Positions 42,693 through 52,226 of a stretch of 64,000 nucleotides of DNA are shown one piece after another. The stretch spans positions 1-64,000 of the forward strand of contig NZ_QICB01000004.1 in assembly GCF_003725295.1 (NCBI RefSeq), read 5' to 3'. The notes under the pieces were generated by a model, which had not been told where the DNA came from, searched no databases, and was given only the letters and a program-made list of their open reading frames with translations. Both the position numbers and the translations under genes were made by a program. Every line of letters begins with the position of its first letter. The stretch's first letter is position 1. This DNA is from Slackia faecicanis. Lineage in GTDB: Bacteria; Actinomycetota; Coriobacteriia; Coriobacteriales; Eggerthellaceae.

Positions 42693-43412
42693 CTACGCTT
42701 CGACGAGCGTTGCGGTGCGCACGATGCCCTTGTCGATGGCCTCCTGCGCGATGTCCTTCCAGTCGACGAACTTGATCGCGCCGTTCGGGCACTGCACGGC
42801 GCAGCGGCCGCACGCGATGCACTTCGTGGAAACGCCCGTCTCGGTGTCGACCACCGGCATGTTCCAGGGGCAGGCCTCGTGGCACATGCCGCAGCCGATG
42901 CACGCCTCGGGATCGACCACACGAGCGCCGGTCTCGGGATCGGGAGCGATGGCGTGCACGGGGCAGTTCTTCACGCACCATGCATCCTTGCACTGCTTGC
43001 AATGCTCGACGGTGAACTGGCAGTTGCCGAAAATGCCGTCCTGGCTTTCGCCGCCCGGACCGAAGTTATAGTTCTGCCACACGCGCACGCGGGCGGTGTT
43101 CTGGCACGCGCGACCGTCGTTGCGAAGCGAGCACATGAGCTCGCAACGCTGGCAGCCCGAGCAACGGGCGCGATCGGTCACGATAAGTTTCTGAGGCATG
43201 GGATCGAGCACGATGCGGCCCGATGCGATGCTGTCTTCGACGACTCCCCATTTCGCAAGCGCGCCGCCCGCGATGAGGCCGGCCAAGCCGACGCCCACGC
43301 CGCCGATGACAACCTGACGACGAGTGAAGCCCCCCTGCGCTGCCTTGCCTTCGGTCGGCGCCTTCTCGGCGGAATCGACCAGCTGCTCTGAAGCGCCCTT
43401 CTTCTCCTCCAT
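42693..43412 (-). CDS. Exported ferredoxin-type protein with four [4Fe-4S] sites
   Basis: The 239-residue protein (ATG at 43412, AGGAAAGGA 7 bases upstream) has a Tat-like signal after an unusual 28-residue polar leader (FTRRQVVIGGVGVGLAG), then CSGCQRCELMC, CKQCKDAWCVKNCP, CIGCGMCHEACPW and CIACGRCAVQCP. It is first in the molybdoenzyme operon although that operon already has a ferredoxin subunit, and it is divergent from the AOR-family gene at 43683. It may therefore serve the AOR enzyme; related AOR-like enzymes commonly have a ferredoxin-type partner. Which enzyme it serves is undecided. Confidence 0.88.
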   Translation of the reverse strand: MEEKKGASEQLVDSAEKAPTEGKAAQGGFTRRQVVIGGVGVGLAGLIAGGALAKWGVVEDSIASGRIVLDPMPQKLIVTDRARCSGCQRCELMCSLRNDGRACQNTARVRVWQNYNFGPGGESQDGIFGNCQFTVEHCKQCKDAWCVKNCPVHAIAPDPETGARVVDPEACIGCGMCHEACPWNMPVVDTETGVSTKCIACGRCAVQCPNGAIKFVDWKDIAQEAIDKGIVRTATLVEA

Positions 43413-43682
43413 CGAATGTTCCTTTCCTAGGTCCTTCTGAATCAAGGACACATACCCCCTCAAAACGCACTTCGCACAGCAGCCATAATGCCGCCCCATC
43501 ACCGAAAGCCGTACCCTCCTTAGGGGCAAAATCGCAGATGAGCAACAATCCCCTCAAAGAGGGGACACGAAAAACAAGGGATTGCGCATAATGACAGCCG
43601 ACCGGAAACGGTCGTATACGCACATGCCTCCGCACACGTCGCTTCACGTCACTGTTTTCAGACAAGACTTGGAGACCAGACA

Positions 43683-45797
43683 ATGGCAAAAGAAGACAAC
43701 ATCTCGTTCGGCTGGGCCGGCAAGATCGCGCGCGTCAATCTGACCACCGGCGCCATCACGGTCGAATCAACCGATCCGTACAAGCAATATATCGGCGGCA
43801 TGGGCATCGCCAACAAGATCATGTATGACGAGGTGCCCGCCGGCACCGACCCGCTTGCTCCCGAGAGCAAGGTCATTTTCGCCGTGGGCCCGCTGACCGC
43901 ATCGGGCGTGCCGCTGGCCGGCCGCACCACGCTTGCGCACCTGTCCACCTTCACCAAAGACCATCTGGTGGTCGATTCCCACATGGGCGGCATGTTCGGC
44001 GCCAAGCTCAAGCTCGCCGGCTGGGATGCCTTGATCGTCGAAGGCGCATCCGATAAGCCCGTGTTCATCAAGATCATCGACGACGACATCACCATCGAGT
44101 CGGCCGACGGCGTGTGGGGCCTGGGCACCCGCGCCGCCACCGAGGCGCTCAACACGCTCGTTTCCGACAAAGCGTGCGTCGCCACCATCGGCCCCGCGGG
44201 CGAGAACCTGCTGCCGTACTCCAACATCATCAACGCCCGCAACCACTCCGCAGGCGCAGGCGTCGGCGCGATCCTCGGCTCGAAGAAGTGCAAGGCCGTC
44301 GTGGTGGAAGGCAACGGCTCCGTGTACGTCAAGGACCCGCAGGCCGTGGCCGAGCTGTCCGACTACATGCTTGCCGACATCATCGGCTCCAACAACAACC
44401 ACGTCGTTCCTTCCACCCAGCAGGAATGGGCGGAATTCTACGACGAAGGCAGCCGTTGGACCGCTCGTGACGGCCTGACCTGGGCCATGGCCGAGGGCGG
44501 CCCGATCAACACCGGCGAGCCGAAGCCCGGCGAGCTCAACACCGTGGGCTATCGCTGCATGAAATCCACCAAGGACCTCGGTCCCGCGGCCGAGAAGTAC
44601 ACCGTGAAGATGAACGGCTGCCACAGCTGCCCGATCCACTGCTACTCCGACCTGCGCGTCGAGGCGGCCGGCTCCACCGCCGGCTTCGAGACCGTCGGCA
44701 ACACCTGCGCGGCCAACTTCCCCGTGTCCATCTACATGAAGAAGATCTTGGGCCTGGAAATCGCCGATGACGAAAGCGTGCTGTGGGATATGACCACCCA
44801 GGCCACCATGGACAACCTGGGCCTGTGGTGCAACTACGCGCAGCTCTACCGCGACATCGCCCACTGCTACCGCGCCGGCGTCTTCGAGAAGAACCTGCCC
44901 GCCGAGGAGTACGCCTCCATCAACTGGGCCGGCTTCGAGAACGAGTCCAAGGACCCCACCGTCATGGTCGAGATCCTGACCAAGCTCGCGAAAAACGATT
45001 CCGAGCTGGCCTACATCGGCTACGGCCCCTTGGTGTGGTGCGAGCGCTGGAACGACCAGAGCTGGTTCGACACCGCCACCTCCACGCTGATCAACTACCG
45101 CGGCTGGCCCGTACACCACGCCATCGAGTGCTTCGGCCAGGTCGGCGCCGTGTACAACATGATGTTCAATCGCGACGACATGATCCACTCCGCCGTCAAC
45201 TTCCAGGGCTGCGGCCTTCCGTGGGAGATCAAGCAGCAGATCGCCAAGGAGGTCTGGGGCAGCGAGACGGCCATCGACCAGAACAAGAACTACACGCCCA
45301 TGAACGAGTACAAGGCGAAGTTCTGCTGGTGGAGCATCGTCACCGACGTCCTGCATGACTGCCTGACCCTATGCAACTGGGTGTGGCCGATGACCATGTC
45401 GCCCAGCAAGTCCCGCGACTACCGCGGCGACCTGGACCTCGAGGCCAAGTTCTACACCGCCGTCACCGGCGAGGAGATGACCCGCGACGAGCTGTACAAG
45501 CGCGCCGCCTCCGTCATGACCCTCCAGCGCGCCAACACCGTGCGCGGCATGGGCACCAACGACATGCGCAACGAGCATGACACCATCACCGAGTGGGTAT
45601 TCACGAAGGACCCCGAGATCCAGCCCTTCACTGCCGGCACCGACAAGATGGAGCGCGAGGACTTCCAGACCGCTCTGGGCATGGTCTACAAGGAATTCGG
45701 CTGGGACGAGCAGAAGGGCTGCCCGAGCGCCGCATGCCTCGACGACTACGGCATGGCGGACGTCAAAGACGAGCTGCAGTCCCTCGGCCTGCTGTAA
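43683..45797 (+). CDS. Aldehyde ferredoxin oxidoreductase-family tungsten/molybdenum enzyme
   Basis: The 704-residue protein has the AOR N-domain (YIGGMGIANKIMYDEV, GPLTASGVPLAGRTT), the DXXGLC-region equivalents, and the [4Fe-4S] site CHSCPIHC with a fourth Cys in CLTLCNWVW. AOR enzymes use a tungsten or molybdenum bis-pterin and oxidise aldehydes or reduce acids, with ferredoxin as partner; distant members reduce aromatic acyl-CoA esters. There is no signal peptide, so it is cytoplasmic. Codon use is strongly biased to C/G-ending codons, suggesting high expression. It is alone between a divergent Fe-S gene and a strong terminator. Substrate unknown. Confidence 0.9.
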   Translation: MAKEDNISFGWAGKIARVNLTTGAITVESTDPYKQYIGGMGIANKIMYDEVPAGTDPLAPESKVIFAVGPLTASGVPLAGRTTLAHLSTFTKDHLVVDSHMGGMFGAKLKLAGWDALIVEGASDKPVFIKIIDDDITIESADGVWGLGTRAATEALNTLVSDKACVATIGPAGENLLPYSNIINARNHSAGAGVGAILGSKKCKAVVVEGNGSVYVKDPQAVAELSDYMLADIIGSNNNHVVPSTQQEWAEFYDEGSRWTARDGLTWAMAEGGPINTGEPKPGELNTVGYRCMKSTKDLGPAAEKYTVKMNGCHSCPIHCYSDLRVEAAGSTAGFETVGNTCAANFPVSIYMKKILGLEIADDESVLWDMTTQATMDNLGLWCNYAQLYRDIAHCYRAGVFEKNLPAEEYASINWAGFENESKDPTVMVEILTKLAKNDSELAYIGYGPLVWCERWNDQSWFDTATSTLINYRGWPVHHAIECFGQVGAVYNMMFNRDDMIHSAVNFQGCGLPWEIKQQIAKEVWGSETAIDQNKNYTPMNEYKAKFCWWSIVTDVLHDCLTLCNWVWPMTMSPSKSRDYRGDLDLEAKFYTAVTGEEMTRDELYKRAASVMTLQRANTVRGMGTNDMRNEHDTITEWVFTKDPEIQPFTAGTDKMEREDFQTALGMVYKEFGWDEQKGCPSAACLDDYGMADVKDELQSLGLL

Positions 45798-46017
45798 AAC
45801 CGCCCCTTCTCTTCCTCGCGGCCGCCGGCGCGACGCACGGCGGCCGCGGCCCGAATGCCGAAGGCGGCAGCATGCGCGGCGAACGGCAGAGTTCTTCCAA
45901 GCCGAAGCCTGCGCGCGGGACCCCCTCCTCGAAACCGCTCGAATCCCCTCGAGCGGGCGTGCCGGCTGCGGGAAGCCCTCGAACGCCGCAGGCTGCGTCT
46001 GAATCGGGCATAACGAA

Positions 46018-46056
46018 AAAGGGAGGTTTCCGGATTCACTCCGGAAACCTCCCTTT
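46018..46056. terminator. Strong bidirectional terminator
   Basis: A perfect 17-bp stem (AAAGGGAGGTTTCCGGA and complement) with loop TTCAC, A tract before and TTTC after. It lies between the convergent AOR and mazG genes and can end both. Confidence 0.92.
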
Positions 46057-46077
46057 CGTATATGGCGATGCGGGCCG

Positions 46078-46908
46078 CTATTCGCGGGCCTTCGCCTGCT
46101 GCCAGAGCCCCTCCATCTCGTCCATGGAAAGCTCGGACACGTCGCAACCCTTGGCCCACGCCGCGCCCTCGATGAACGACCAGCGGCGGCGGAACTTCGC
46201 GCACGAGCGACGCAGCGCGCCCTCGGCATCCACATGGTGCCAGCGCGCCACGTTGACCAGTGCGAACAGGATGTCGCCGAATTCGTCTTCGGCTTCGTCG
46301 GCGTTAGCCGCGGCCTTGAACTCCTCTATTTCCTCGGCCACCTTGCGCCACACGCCGTCGGCATCGTCCCATTCGAAGCCTGCGGCGGCGGCCTTGCGCG
46401 AGATCTTCTGCGCCTGCATCAGCGCCGGGAAGCTCGTCGGCACCCCTTCGAGCAGACCCGCGCGCTCGGACGCCTGCGCGTCGGCGCTTTGCTTCTCCTG
46501 CATTTTCACGGAATCCCAAATGTCGAGCACCTCGGCGCTGTCGCTCGCCGTGCGATCGCCGAACACGTGCGGGTGGCGCCTGATCATTTTGGCGTCCACA
46601 TCGCGACACACGTCGTCGATCGTGAACTCGCCCGCATCGGCGGCGATCTGGCTTTGCAGCACCACCTGCAGCAGCACGTCGCCCAGCTCTTCGCGCAAGT
46701 GGGCCGTATCGCCCGACTCGATGGCGTCAACCGCTTCGAACGCCTCTTCGATCATGTTGTGGGCAATGCTCTCGTGCGTCTGCTCGCGATCCCACGGGCA
46801 GCCGTCGGGCGCGCGCAAGGCCGCAATGGTCTCCACGAACGAATCGAACGCCTTGTGCGAAGAAGCCGGCCCGCCCTGTCCGTTTCCTTTCGAATCATGC
46901 TCGGCCAT
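46078..46908 (-). CDS. mazG: Nucleoside triphosphate pyrophosphohydrolase MazG
   Basis: The 276-residue protein has the MazG signature LRAPDGCPWDREQTHESI, then the EEAFEAVDAI metal-binding helix with REELGDVLLQV. A second, weaker MazG-like helical part follows (ADEAEDEFGDILFALVNV). It hydrolyses non-canonical or damaged NTPs to NMP and pyrophosphate. AAAGGA precedes the ATG. It is transcribed toward the AOR gene and ends at a shared terminator. Confidence 0.95.
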   Translation of the reverse strand: MAEHDSKGNGQGGPASSHKAFDSFVETIAALRAPDGCPWDREQTHESIAHNMIEEAFEAVDAIESGDTAHLREELGDVLLQVVLQSQIAADAGEFTIDDVCRDVDAKMIRRHPHVFGDRTASDSAEVLDIWDSVKMQEKQSADAQASERAGLLEGVPTSFPALMQAQKISRKAAAAGFEWDDADGVWRKVAEEIEEFKAAANADEAEDEFGDILFALVNVARWHHVDAEGALRRSCAKFRRRWSFIEGAAWAKGCDVSELSMDEMEGLWQQAKARE

Positions 46909-47097
46909 GCGCTATCCTTTCTGCTCGCTTCGCAGACGCGGCCGCAAGCGGCGCGCTGCGCGTTTCAATGTCGGTTCATGCCTATCGAAACACGCCGGCA
47001 CACGAAACGCAACGACGCGCGCCGCCGGAGGCGCGACACGCATCGCCCGACGCCGCCCGCGCGCCGCAGCAGGCCCCGCCGGGCGATGCGCAAGAAG

Positions 47098-47130
47098 AAA
47101 GGGTCGCAAGCCTTCGGCTCCGACCCTTTT
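47098..47130 (-). terminator. Hairpin terminator
   Basis: AAAGGGTCG and CGACCCTTT form a 9-bp stem with an inner AAGCC/GGCT extension; A-rich DNA on the left gives a T-rich minus transcript. It lies 76 bases after the stop of the IscU-like gene. Confidence 0.7.
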
Positions 47131-47205
47131 GAAAAACCCGTCCGATGCGCGCGCCGCACCCGCGGTCTTCCGCAGACACGAACGCAAAGCGCGAGACCCG
47201 AAGCG

Positions 47206-47835
47206 CTACTTCTTCGCAAAACGCAGCGAGATGCGCTGGTCACGCAGCGAGCAGTGCTGGCAGATCGAACACGCCACGCTGCATTCGTCGCACGGCACGC
47301 GCTCGTCGATCCAGGCGATATCGCGCCCGGCGCGGATGTAGAAATCGCCGATGGCGGCCCTAATCGCGCACGCGGCAAGATAAGGCCTGGTCACACGATC
47401 GGCAGGCATGGTACCCATCTCTTTTTTCAGGTCGTTCGCCGTAATGGCCAGCGCCTCGTCGATCGTCTTGCCCTCGACCGTTTCGGCGGCAAGGCTCGCC
47501 GCGGCGATCGTAGCCACGTCTCCGCGGCAGCGAAAACCCGCGTGCACGAACGTCTCGGTTTCCGGGTCGATCGTCGCGAACAGCTGCACGGCACGCTCGC
47601 CGTGTTTGGAAACGCCCGCCATGGAGGCAGCGTTGCAATCCTCGGGAATGCCCGCGCGCTCGAAGCGGCCCGCCAGCTCCACGATGCGCGGCGAATACAC
47701 GCTCATATCGTCTTCAGGCTCCACCTGATAGATGTCCTGCGTCCTGATGATGCGCACCGTCTTGCCGCTAGCCTGGTGTTTCGCAGGCTCGGAATCGGAG
47801 AAGTCGATGTTTTCGTGGCCTTCGTAATCGTACAT
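47206..47835 (-). CDS. IscU/NifU-like Fe-S scaffold protein with Cys-rich C-terminal tail
   Basis: The 209-residue protein (ATG at 47835, TAGGAGG upstream) has an N-terminal extension, then an IscU/NifU-N-like fold: VYSPRIVELAGRFERAG, FRCRGDVATIAAASLAAETV, GKTIDEALAIT and YLAACAIRAAI. Three Cys (67, 103, 156) sit near the positions of the IscU scaffold cysteines. Unlike IscU, it ends in a CxxCxxxCxxCxxC tail (Cys182-195) that could hold another cluster or zinc. No cysteine desulfurase gene is nearby. It follows the unknown gene at 47844-48866 by 8 bases, so the two probably work together. Confidence 0.72.
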   Translation of the reverse strand: MYDYEGHENIDFSDSEPAKHQASGKTVRIIRTQDIYQVEPEDDMSVYSPRIVELAGRFERAGIPEDCNAASMAGVSKHGERAVQLFATIDPETETFVHAGFRCRGDVATIAAASLAAETVEGKTIDEALAITANDLKKEMGTMPADRVTRPYLAACAIRAAIGDFYIRAGRDIAWIDERVPCDECSVACSICQHCSLRDQRISLRFAKK

Positions 47836-47843
47836 GGAGCCTC

Positions 47844-48866
47844 CTACATATTGGCGCGGCGCTCGACCGATTCCCATTCGGCCAAGGCCTTCGCCTGCGC
47901 GTCGCTCAAATAGTCGGTGGAATAGAAATACACGTCGCCGTTGGAGGCGCTGCACGTTTTGACATCGGGATACAGGCCCGACTCCTGCACGGCCTCGAAC
48001 GCGGCCGCGATACGTTCCGCGGTCATATAGACCGGGCGGTTCGTCAGCGATTTCGCCTTCATGGGACGCGGGTAGACCTTCGATTCGTGGCGCGCGTTCT
48101 CGACCAGCGTGGCCACGTCGTCGTTTTCGGCGGCAAGAAACGCCCAGCGCGCGAACGATTCGCTCATCTCGTCGGTCGAATACAAATAAACGCTCGACCC
48201 TTCGAGAACCGCGATGTCGTCGAGCTCCCAGGCCTCTTCCGAAGCCTCGGCCGCAAGGCCGTGATTCCCTGCGGCTTCGTCGGACCCGCCCGCAGCGGCT
48301 TCGGGCGTCGCGGACGCGACGGGCTGAACGGCGGGTTCCCCAGAAACGTCCGCATCGGGATCAGCCGGCGCCGGCGCGTCCGCGCCCTGGCGAGCCTCGG
48401 CGCCGGAAGCCTCGACGGCTGCAGCGTCCGCAAACGAAGCTTCTTTCGCCGCAGCCTCTGCCGCCTCGCGACGCTCCTGGGCCTTGGCTTGCGCATCGAT
48501 GATCGTATCGAACACCAGCGCCGTGAACGCGCCCGCTTCCATATGCTCGGGAACGAGGTCCACCGATTCCCAGTAATCGGGCGTGGTCAGTTCGCCGCCG
48601 CGGGAGCGCAGGCGAATGTCGTCGAACACGGTCTGCAGCGCCTCGTGCTCGAAATACGCCTCGCGCTGGACCTCGTCCATCGCGGCGATGCGCTGCTCTT
48701 CGGCCTCGCGCGCCTCGTCCGGGTCGACCAGATCCGACACGTCGCGCCCGGCGAGCATGGCGGCGAGGAATTCCTCTTCCGGCGTGCGCTGCACGGCCTG
48801 CTCCGCGCCGAAAACGCCCCCCATGCCGGCGCCTTCGCCCTGGCGGCCTTCGAATGTCTCGTTCAT
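47844..48866 (-). CDS. Protein of unknown function with two YSTD repeats
   Basis: I do not recognise this 340-residue protein. It has a charged N-terminal half rich in Glu, Arg and Ala with likely coiled-coil stretches, a low-complexity Ala/Pro/Glu linker around residues 150-220, and two related C-terminal segments: VYLYSTDEMSESFARWAF near residue 230 and VYFYSTDYLSDAQAKALA near residue 315. There is no signal peptide or membrane helix, so it is probably cytoplasmic. It heads a two-gene operon with the IscU-like protein, suggesting a role in Fe-S or redox protein handling. Confidence 0.7.
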   Translation of the reverse strand: MNETFEGRQGEGAGMGGVFGAEQAVQRTPEEEFLAAMLAGRDVSDLVDPDEAREAEEQRIAAMDEVQREAYFEHEALQTVFDDIRLRSRGGELTTPDYWESVDLVPEHMEAGAFTALVFDTIIDAQAKAQERREAAEAAAKEASFADAAAVEASGAEARQGADAPAPADPDADVSGEPAVQPVASATPEAAAGGSDEAAGNHGLAAEASEEAWELDDIAVLEGSSVYLYSTDEMSESFARWAFLAAENDDVATLVENARHESKVYPRPMKAKSLTNRPVYMTAERIAAAFEAVQESGLYPDVKTCSASNGDVYFYSTDYLSDAQAKALAEWESVERRANM

Positions 48867-49079
48867 ATATGCCCCTCTTCCCCATAATTCGGGCATGCGC
48901 GACGGCGGCCGCGCCTGCAAACAACCGATGCATCCATGCTGCCACGACCTCGAACGATGCTTGTACCCTCTTTCAGGATATATGGCCCCCTTCGCGCGAA
49001 AACCCCGAGAAACCCGGCGCGGACCCGGATCGCGGCCGGCACGCGCGCCACGGCGCGAACCTCGCCGGGCGTGCAGCGT

Positions 49080-49085
49080 TATAAT
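49080..49085 (+). promoter_or_regulatory. Probable -10 element of the fourth LuxR gene
   Basis: A consensus TATAAT lies 34 bases before the ATG at 49119, with a GGAGGGGGA ribosome site in between. No recognisable -35 box lies at the usual spacing, which fits an activator-dependent promoter. Confidence 0.5.
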
Positions 49086-49118
49086 GACAGTTCTTAGTTC
49101 TGGAGGGGGAACTTTCAT

Positions 49119-50641
49119 ATGACGCGACATGCCGAAACAAGCAAAACCATGTCGGACATCGCCCAAGCCTGGAGGCTTCTTGCCCCCACGGTGCTCGGCC
49201 TGATGTGCGCGCGCCTCGGCCTGATCGTGGCCACCTACGGAAGCTATGCAAGCACCGATGCCGGCGTGTTCACCGACGGCAGCAGCCTGGCGGCCATGGC
49301 GCCGATCGTCATACTCATGCTATATCTAGGCGTCACGCGCAAACGCCTTCCCAAAAAACCGTCTTCGCCATCACCGTCGCAGCCATAACGATCCAGTCGA
49401 CGGCCACCATCCTGCTGGGCATACTCATACTCCTGCCCGGAACGTGGCGCTTCTTCGAGCTCGTTCTGTCGACGATAATCACGCTTGCAAGCTGGATAGC
49501 GATCTTTTATTGGCTTCGCAGGGCGCGCGGCACGTCCTCATCGGCCGCAGCCGCGATCGCATTCGGGTCGCTCCTGCTCAGCGAGCCCGTAATCTACGTC
49601 GCATCGTTGCTGCCTCGGGGCATTGCGTGCATCGCCGTCGGCTTGACGGCCGGCCTGCAATTCCTCTTCCAGAAAAAGGCGCGCCTCAAACCGCTCCCCG
49701 AAAAGGCGCATGCAGACAAAATGCCGATCGGCTACTTCGGCTTCGCCAAACGAACGCAAGACGGCGTGCACGTGTTGGGCGTTCTTGCGTTCGGCATGTT
49801 CATCCTGTCGGTCGCCGTAGGAGCGCTGCGCGGCTTCCCCGACGGCCAGGCCGTACCGTTCCAGCCCGTCACCCGCATCGGATACATGCTCATCGTCATG
49901 ACGTTTTTCGCCATACTGATCTGGCAATCGTTCCGCGGGTCGCGCAGCATCATGTCCACCACGATCTGGCTCATGCTTGAAATGTTCGGCATCTTCGCCG
50001 TGACGGCCTACGCGGCCTTTCCCGGCGCGTCCGACATCGGCGCCATGTTCACCACCGTGTTCAACGCGGGCATGACCGGGTTCATGTGGTATCTGGTAAT
50101 CGCGTTCTCGAGCTTCGGCAAGCGCGATCCCTATTATTACGCAGCCGCAGGATGGACCGTCTACATTCTTCCGCGCGCCCTTGCGCGCTCGGGCATCGTG
50201 GCGATCGCCCCCTACGCTTCGGGCGAGGCCCTGCAAACGGCCATCGTGGCAGGGCTGATCCTGGCAAGCGCGCAGGTGGTATTCATCCAACTGGTCTGGG
50301 TGGACCACCGCGAAAAAGACGGCGCCGACAGCAGCACGTCGAAAAGCATACAGACGCTTCTCGGCCTCGACGACGTCGATGACGTTCCCGACGACCCCGA
50401 GAGCATCCGCCGCGCCCTTATGCAGAACAACACGCGGCAGCTGCAGGAGCAGTTCATGCTTTCCGACCGCGAAACCGAAGTGCTTACTCTGTACGCGATG
50501 GGCCTGACGCAGCGCAAAATCGCCGACGAGCTATGCATCTCGCCCGGCACCGCGCATACGCACATCAAGCGCATCTACGCAAAGACCGATCTCCACTCGC
50601 GCCAGGAAATCCTCGACTACATCGCCCAATACACTGGCTAA
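49119..50641 (+). pseudogene. Membrane-bound LuxR-family regulator with an internal frameshift
   Basis: The reading frame from 49119 (ATG with GGAGGGGGA ribosome site) encodes the first membrane helices up to KRLPKK and then stops at 49388. The continuation, with seven or more helices and a LuxR HTH (LSDRETEVLTLYAMGLT and HTHIKRIYAKTDL), is in the -1 frame and open to 50641. The frames join cleanly at an A6 run (49353-49358): a seventh A, or -1 slippage, restores a protein of about 507 residues. This may be a real mutation, a phase-variable or programmed shift, or an assembly error. No reductase gene is adjacent, unlike the other three LuxR genes here. Confidence 0.8.
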
Positions 50642-50646
50642 ACGCA

Positions 50647-50674
50647 CGAAAGCCGCCCGAAAAGGCGGCTTTCG
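50647..50674 (+). terminator. Hairpin terminator
   Basis: An 11-bp perfect stem (CGAAAGCCGCC and complement) with a 6-base loop begins 6 bases after the LuxR stop codon and also lies downstream of the convergent ferredoxin gene. Confidence 0.75.
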
Positions 50675-50704
50675 ACTCCAATGCGATATACGCGAAAAAG
50701 CGAG

Positions 50705-50893
50705 TTAGTCCTCGACGATTTCGGTGATGCAGCCCATGGGGCACTCTTCGACGCAGTCGCCGCAGGCGATGCAAGCGTCTTCGTTCTCGAGCACCACGAC
50801 GCCGCCGGCAATCTCAAGAACGCCCTGGGGGCATGCGTCGACGCAGATGCCGCAGCCGATGCATTCATCGGTTTCAAGTACGGGATGAGGCAT
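50705..50893 (-). CDS. Small 2[4Fe-4S] ferredoxin
   Basis: The 62-residue protein has two bacterial ferredoxin motifs, CIGCGICVDACPQG and CIACGDCVEECPMG, in the short clostridial-type arrangement. It should be a cytoplasmic low-potential electron carrier. The ATG at 50893 has GGAG 6 bases upstream. It is monocistronic, between the LuxR and HxlR genes. It could supply the AOR-family enzyme or other ferredoxin-dependent enzymes, but nothing ties it to one. Confidence 0.93.
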   Translation of the reverse strand: MPHPVLETDECIGCGICVDACPQGVLEIAGGVVVLENEDACIACGDCVEECPMGCITEIVED

Positions 50894-51233
50894 AACATAC
50901 TCCTTTTTCCATTGGACACATCGGCGCTCGCAACCAGGCGAGCCCCTATCACCTGCACGCAAGATACCATTGCACCGCCGGTTTGCAAGAAAAATTCGTG
51001 AATTGAAGCCGAACGGCATCCAAATACCGAATATGAAACCCTATGCATTATGTATGGTTTATGAAACGGACACCGCCCGCCGACGACGGGCGCTTGCACT
51101 CCGGAAGTATAGAAAAAGTTGCTTGGGGCAATTGCGGGATCAAGGTTTCTATGGGATACTGAACGGTACCGAAAATGGCGACATTTCGCTTACACACACT
51201 TCAAATACCGCATGAGCGAAAGGACCCTATCTC

Positions 51234-51599
51234 ATGGCAACGAAGCTTTCTCGTACCGCCTGTCCCGTCGAGGCGACGCTTTCCTTGATATCGGACAAAT
51301 GGAAGATCCTCATTCTGCGCGATCTTCTGACGGGCACGAAACGCTTCGGCGAGCTGAAGAAGTCCATCGGAAGCATTTCGCAGAAGGTGCTCACTTCCAA
51401 CCTGCGCGCCATGGAAGACGACGGCCTGATCGTCCGCCAAGTGTTCGCCGAGGTTCCGCCTCGCGTCGAATACACGCTCACCGATCGCGGCGAAAGCCTG
51501 CGCCCGATCGTCGACGCCATGCGCGTCTGGGGCGAAGAGCACCAAGCCGAGCTTGCGGCCGAAGAAGCCGCCAAGCAAGCGGCCGAAGCCGCCGAATAG
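51234..51599 (+). CDS. HxlR-family winged-helix transcriptional regulator
   Basis: The 121-residue protein has the HxlR/MarR-like winged helix: CPVEATLSLISDKWKILILR, then RFGELKKSIGSISQKVLTSN and the wing PRVEYTLTDRGESL. The conserved Cys at residue 10 is the usual redox or electrophile sensor of this family. An Ala/Glu-rich tail follows. AAAGGA lies 9 bases before the ATG. No obvious target gene is adjacent on the same strand; the small ferredoxin gene is divergent at 50893. Confidence 0.92.
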   Translation: MATKLSRTACPVEATLSLISDKWKILILRDLLTGTKRFGELKKSIGSISQKVLTSNLRAMEDDGLIVRQVFAEVPPRVEYTLTDRGESLRPIVDAMRVWGEEHQAELAAEEAAKQAAEAAE

Positions 51600-51713
51600 C
51601 GATCGTCGCGCACAACGAGACGCCGCCCCGCACAAAAGACAACTCGCGCAACACAGCCGTAGCGCACCCTGAAGCCGTAGGACGGACCTGCGGCTTCTTT
51701 CATTCGCACACCC

Positions 51714-52226
51714 TCATTTCAGCCACGAATCGCTTTTGCGCATGGCCTTCAGGACCGCCCAATCGCGCTGCTTCATGCGCGGGTCGGCCAAATCGCGCGC
51801 GAACGACGAGAACGCCGCATAGGCGCGCCCGAACACGAATCCGTGGGCGTTCAGCGCGACAGGTTCGCGATACGCATCCTGCACAAGGCGCGCGGCCGCG
51901 CCATCCGCCAGCACCAGCATCAAAGGATCGAGCGCCTCCACGGCGGCAAACAGATTCTTGTGCACCTGACGCGCGACGGCGTGATCGGCGCCCTCGCCTG
52001 CGACCTCATGCGCACTGGTGCCCGACGCCACGCCCGCGCCGGCAGCCGCCCGAACATCCAAGAACACCGGCTCGTCCAGCCCGATGCCCGCGCACGCCGC
52101 CGCAAGAGCCGTGCGCGCCGCGGCGGGCAGCTCGTCGGCGTACGCCACGCATACGGCCGCATCCACAGGCCCCTCCATGGCTGATGCATACGGCGCCAGC
52201 GCGCGGCGCTTCGCCTCGACATACAT
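51714..52226 (-). CDS. Protein of unknown function, divergent from the NikR operon
   Basis: I do not recognise this protein of about 170 residues. It has no signal peptide, membrane helix or metal motif; the middle part alternates strands and helices (VFLDVRAAAGAG, DPLMLVLADGAAARLVQDAY), and it ends in a basic RKSDSWLK. The ATG at 52226 follows an AT-rich region with only a weak ribosome site. It is divergent from the small gene and nikR at 52371-53141 and shares with them an inverted repeat, so it may respond to nickel or belong to hydrogenase biology. Confidence 0.6.
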   Translation of the reverse strand: MYVEAKRRALAPYASAMEGPVDAAVCVAYADELPAAARTALAAACAGIGLDEPVFLDVRAAAGAGVASGTSAHEVAGEGADHAVARQVHKNLFAAVEALDPLMLVLADGAAARLVQDAYREPVALNAHGFVFGRAYAAFSSFARDLADPRMKQRDWAVLKAMRKSDSWLK

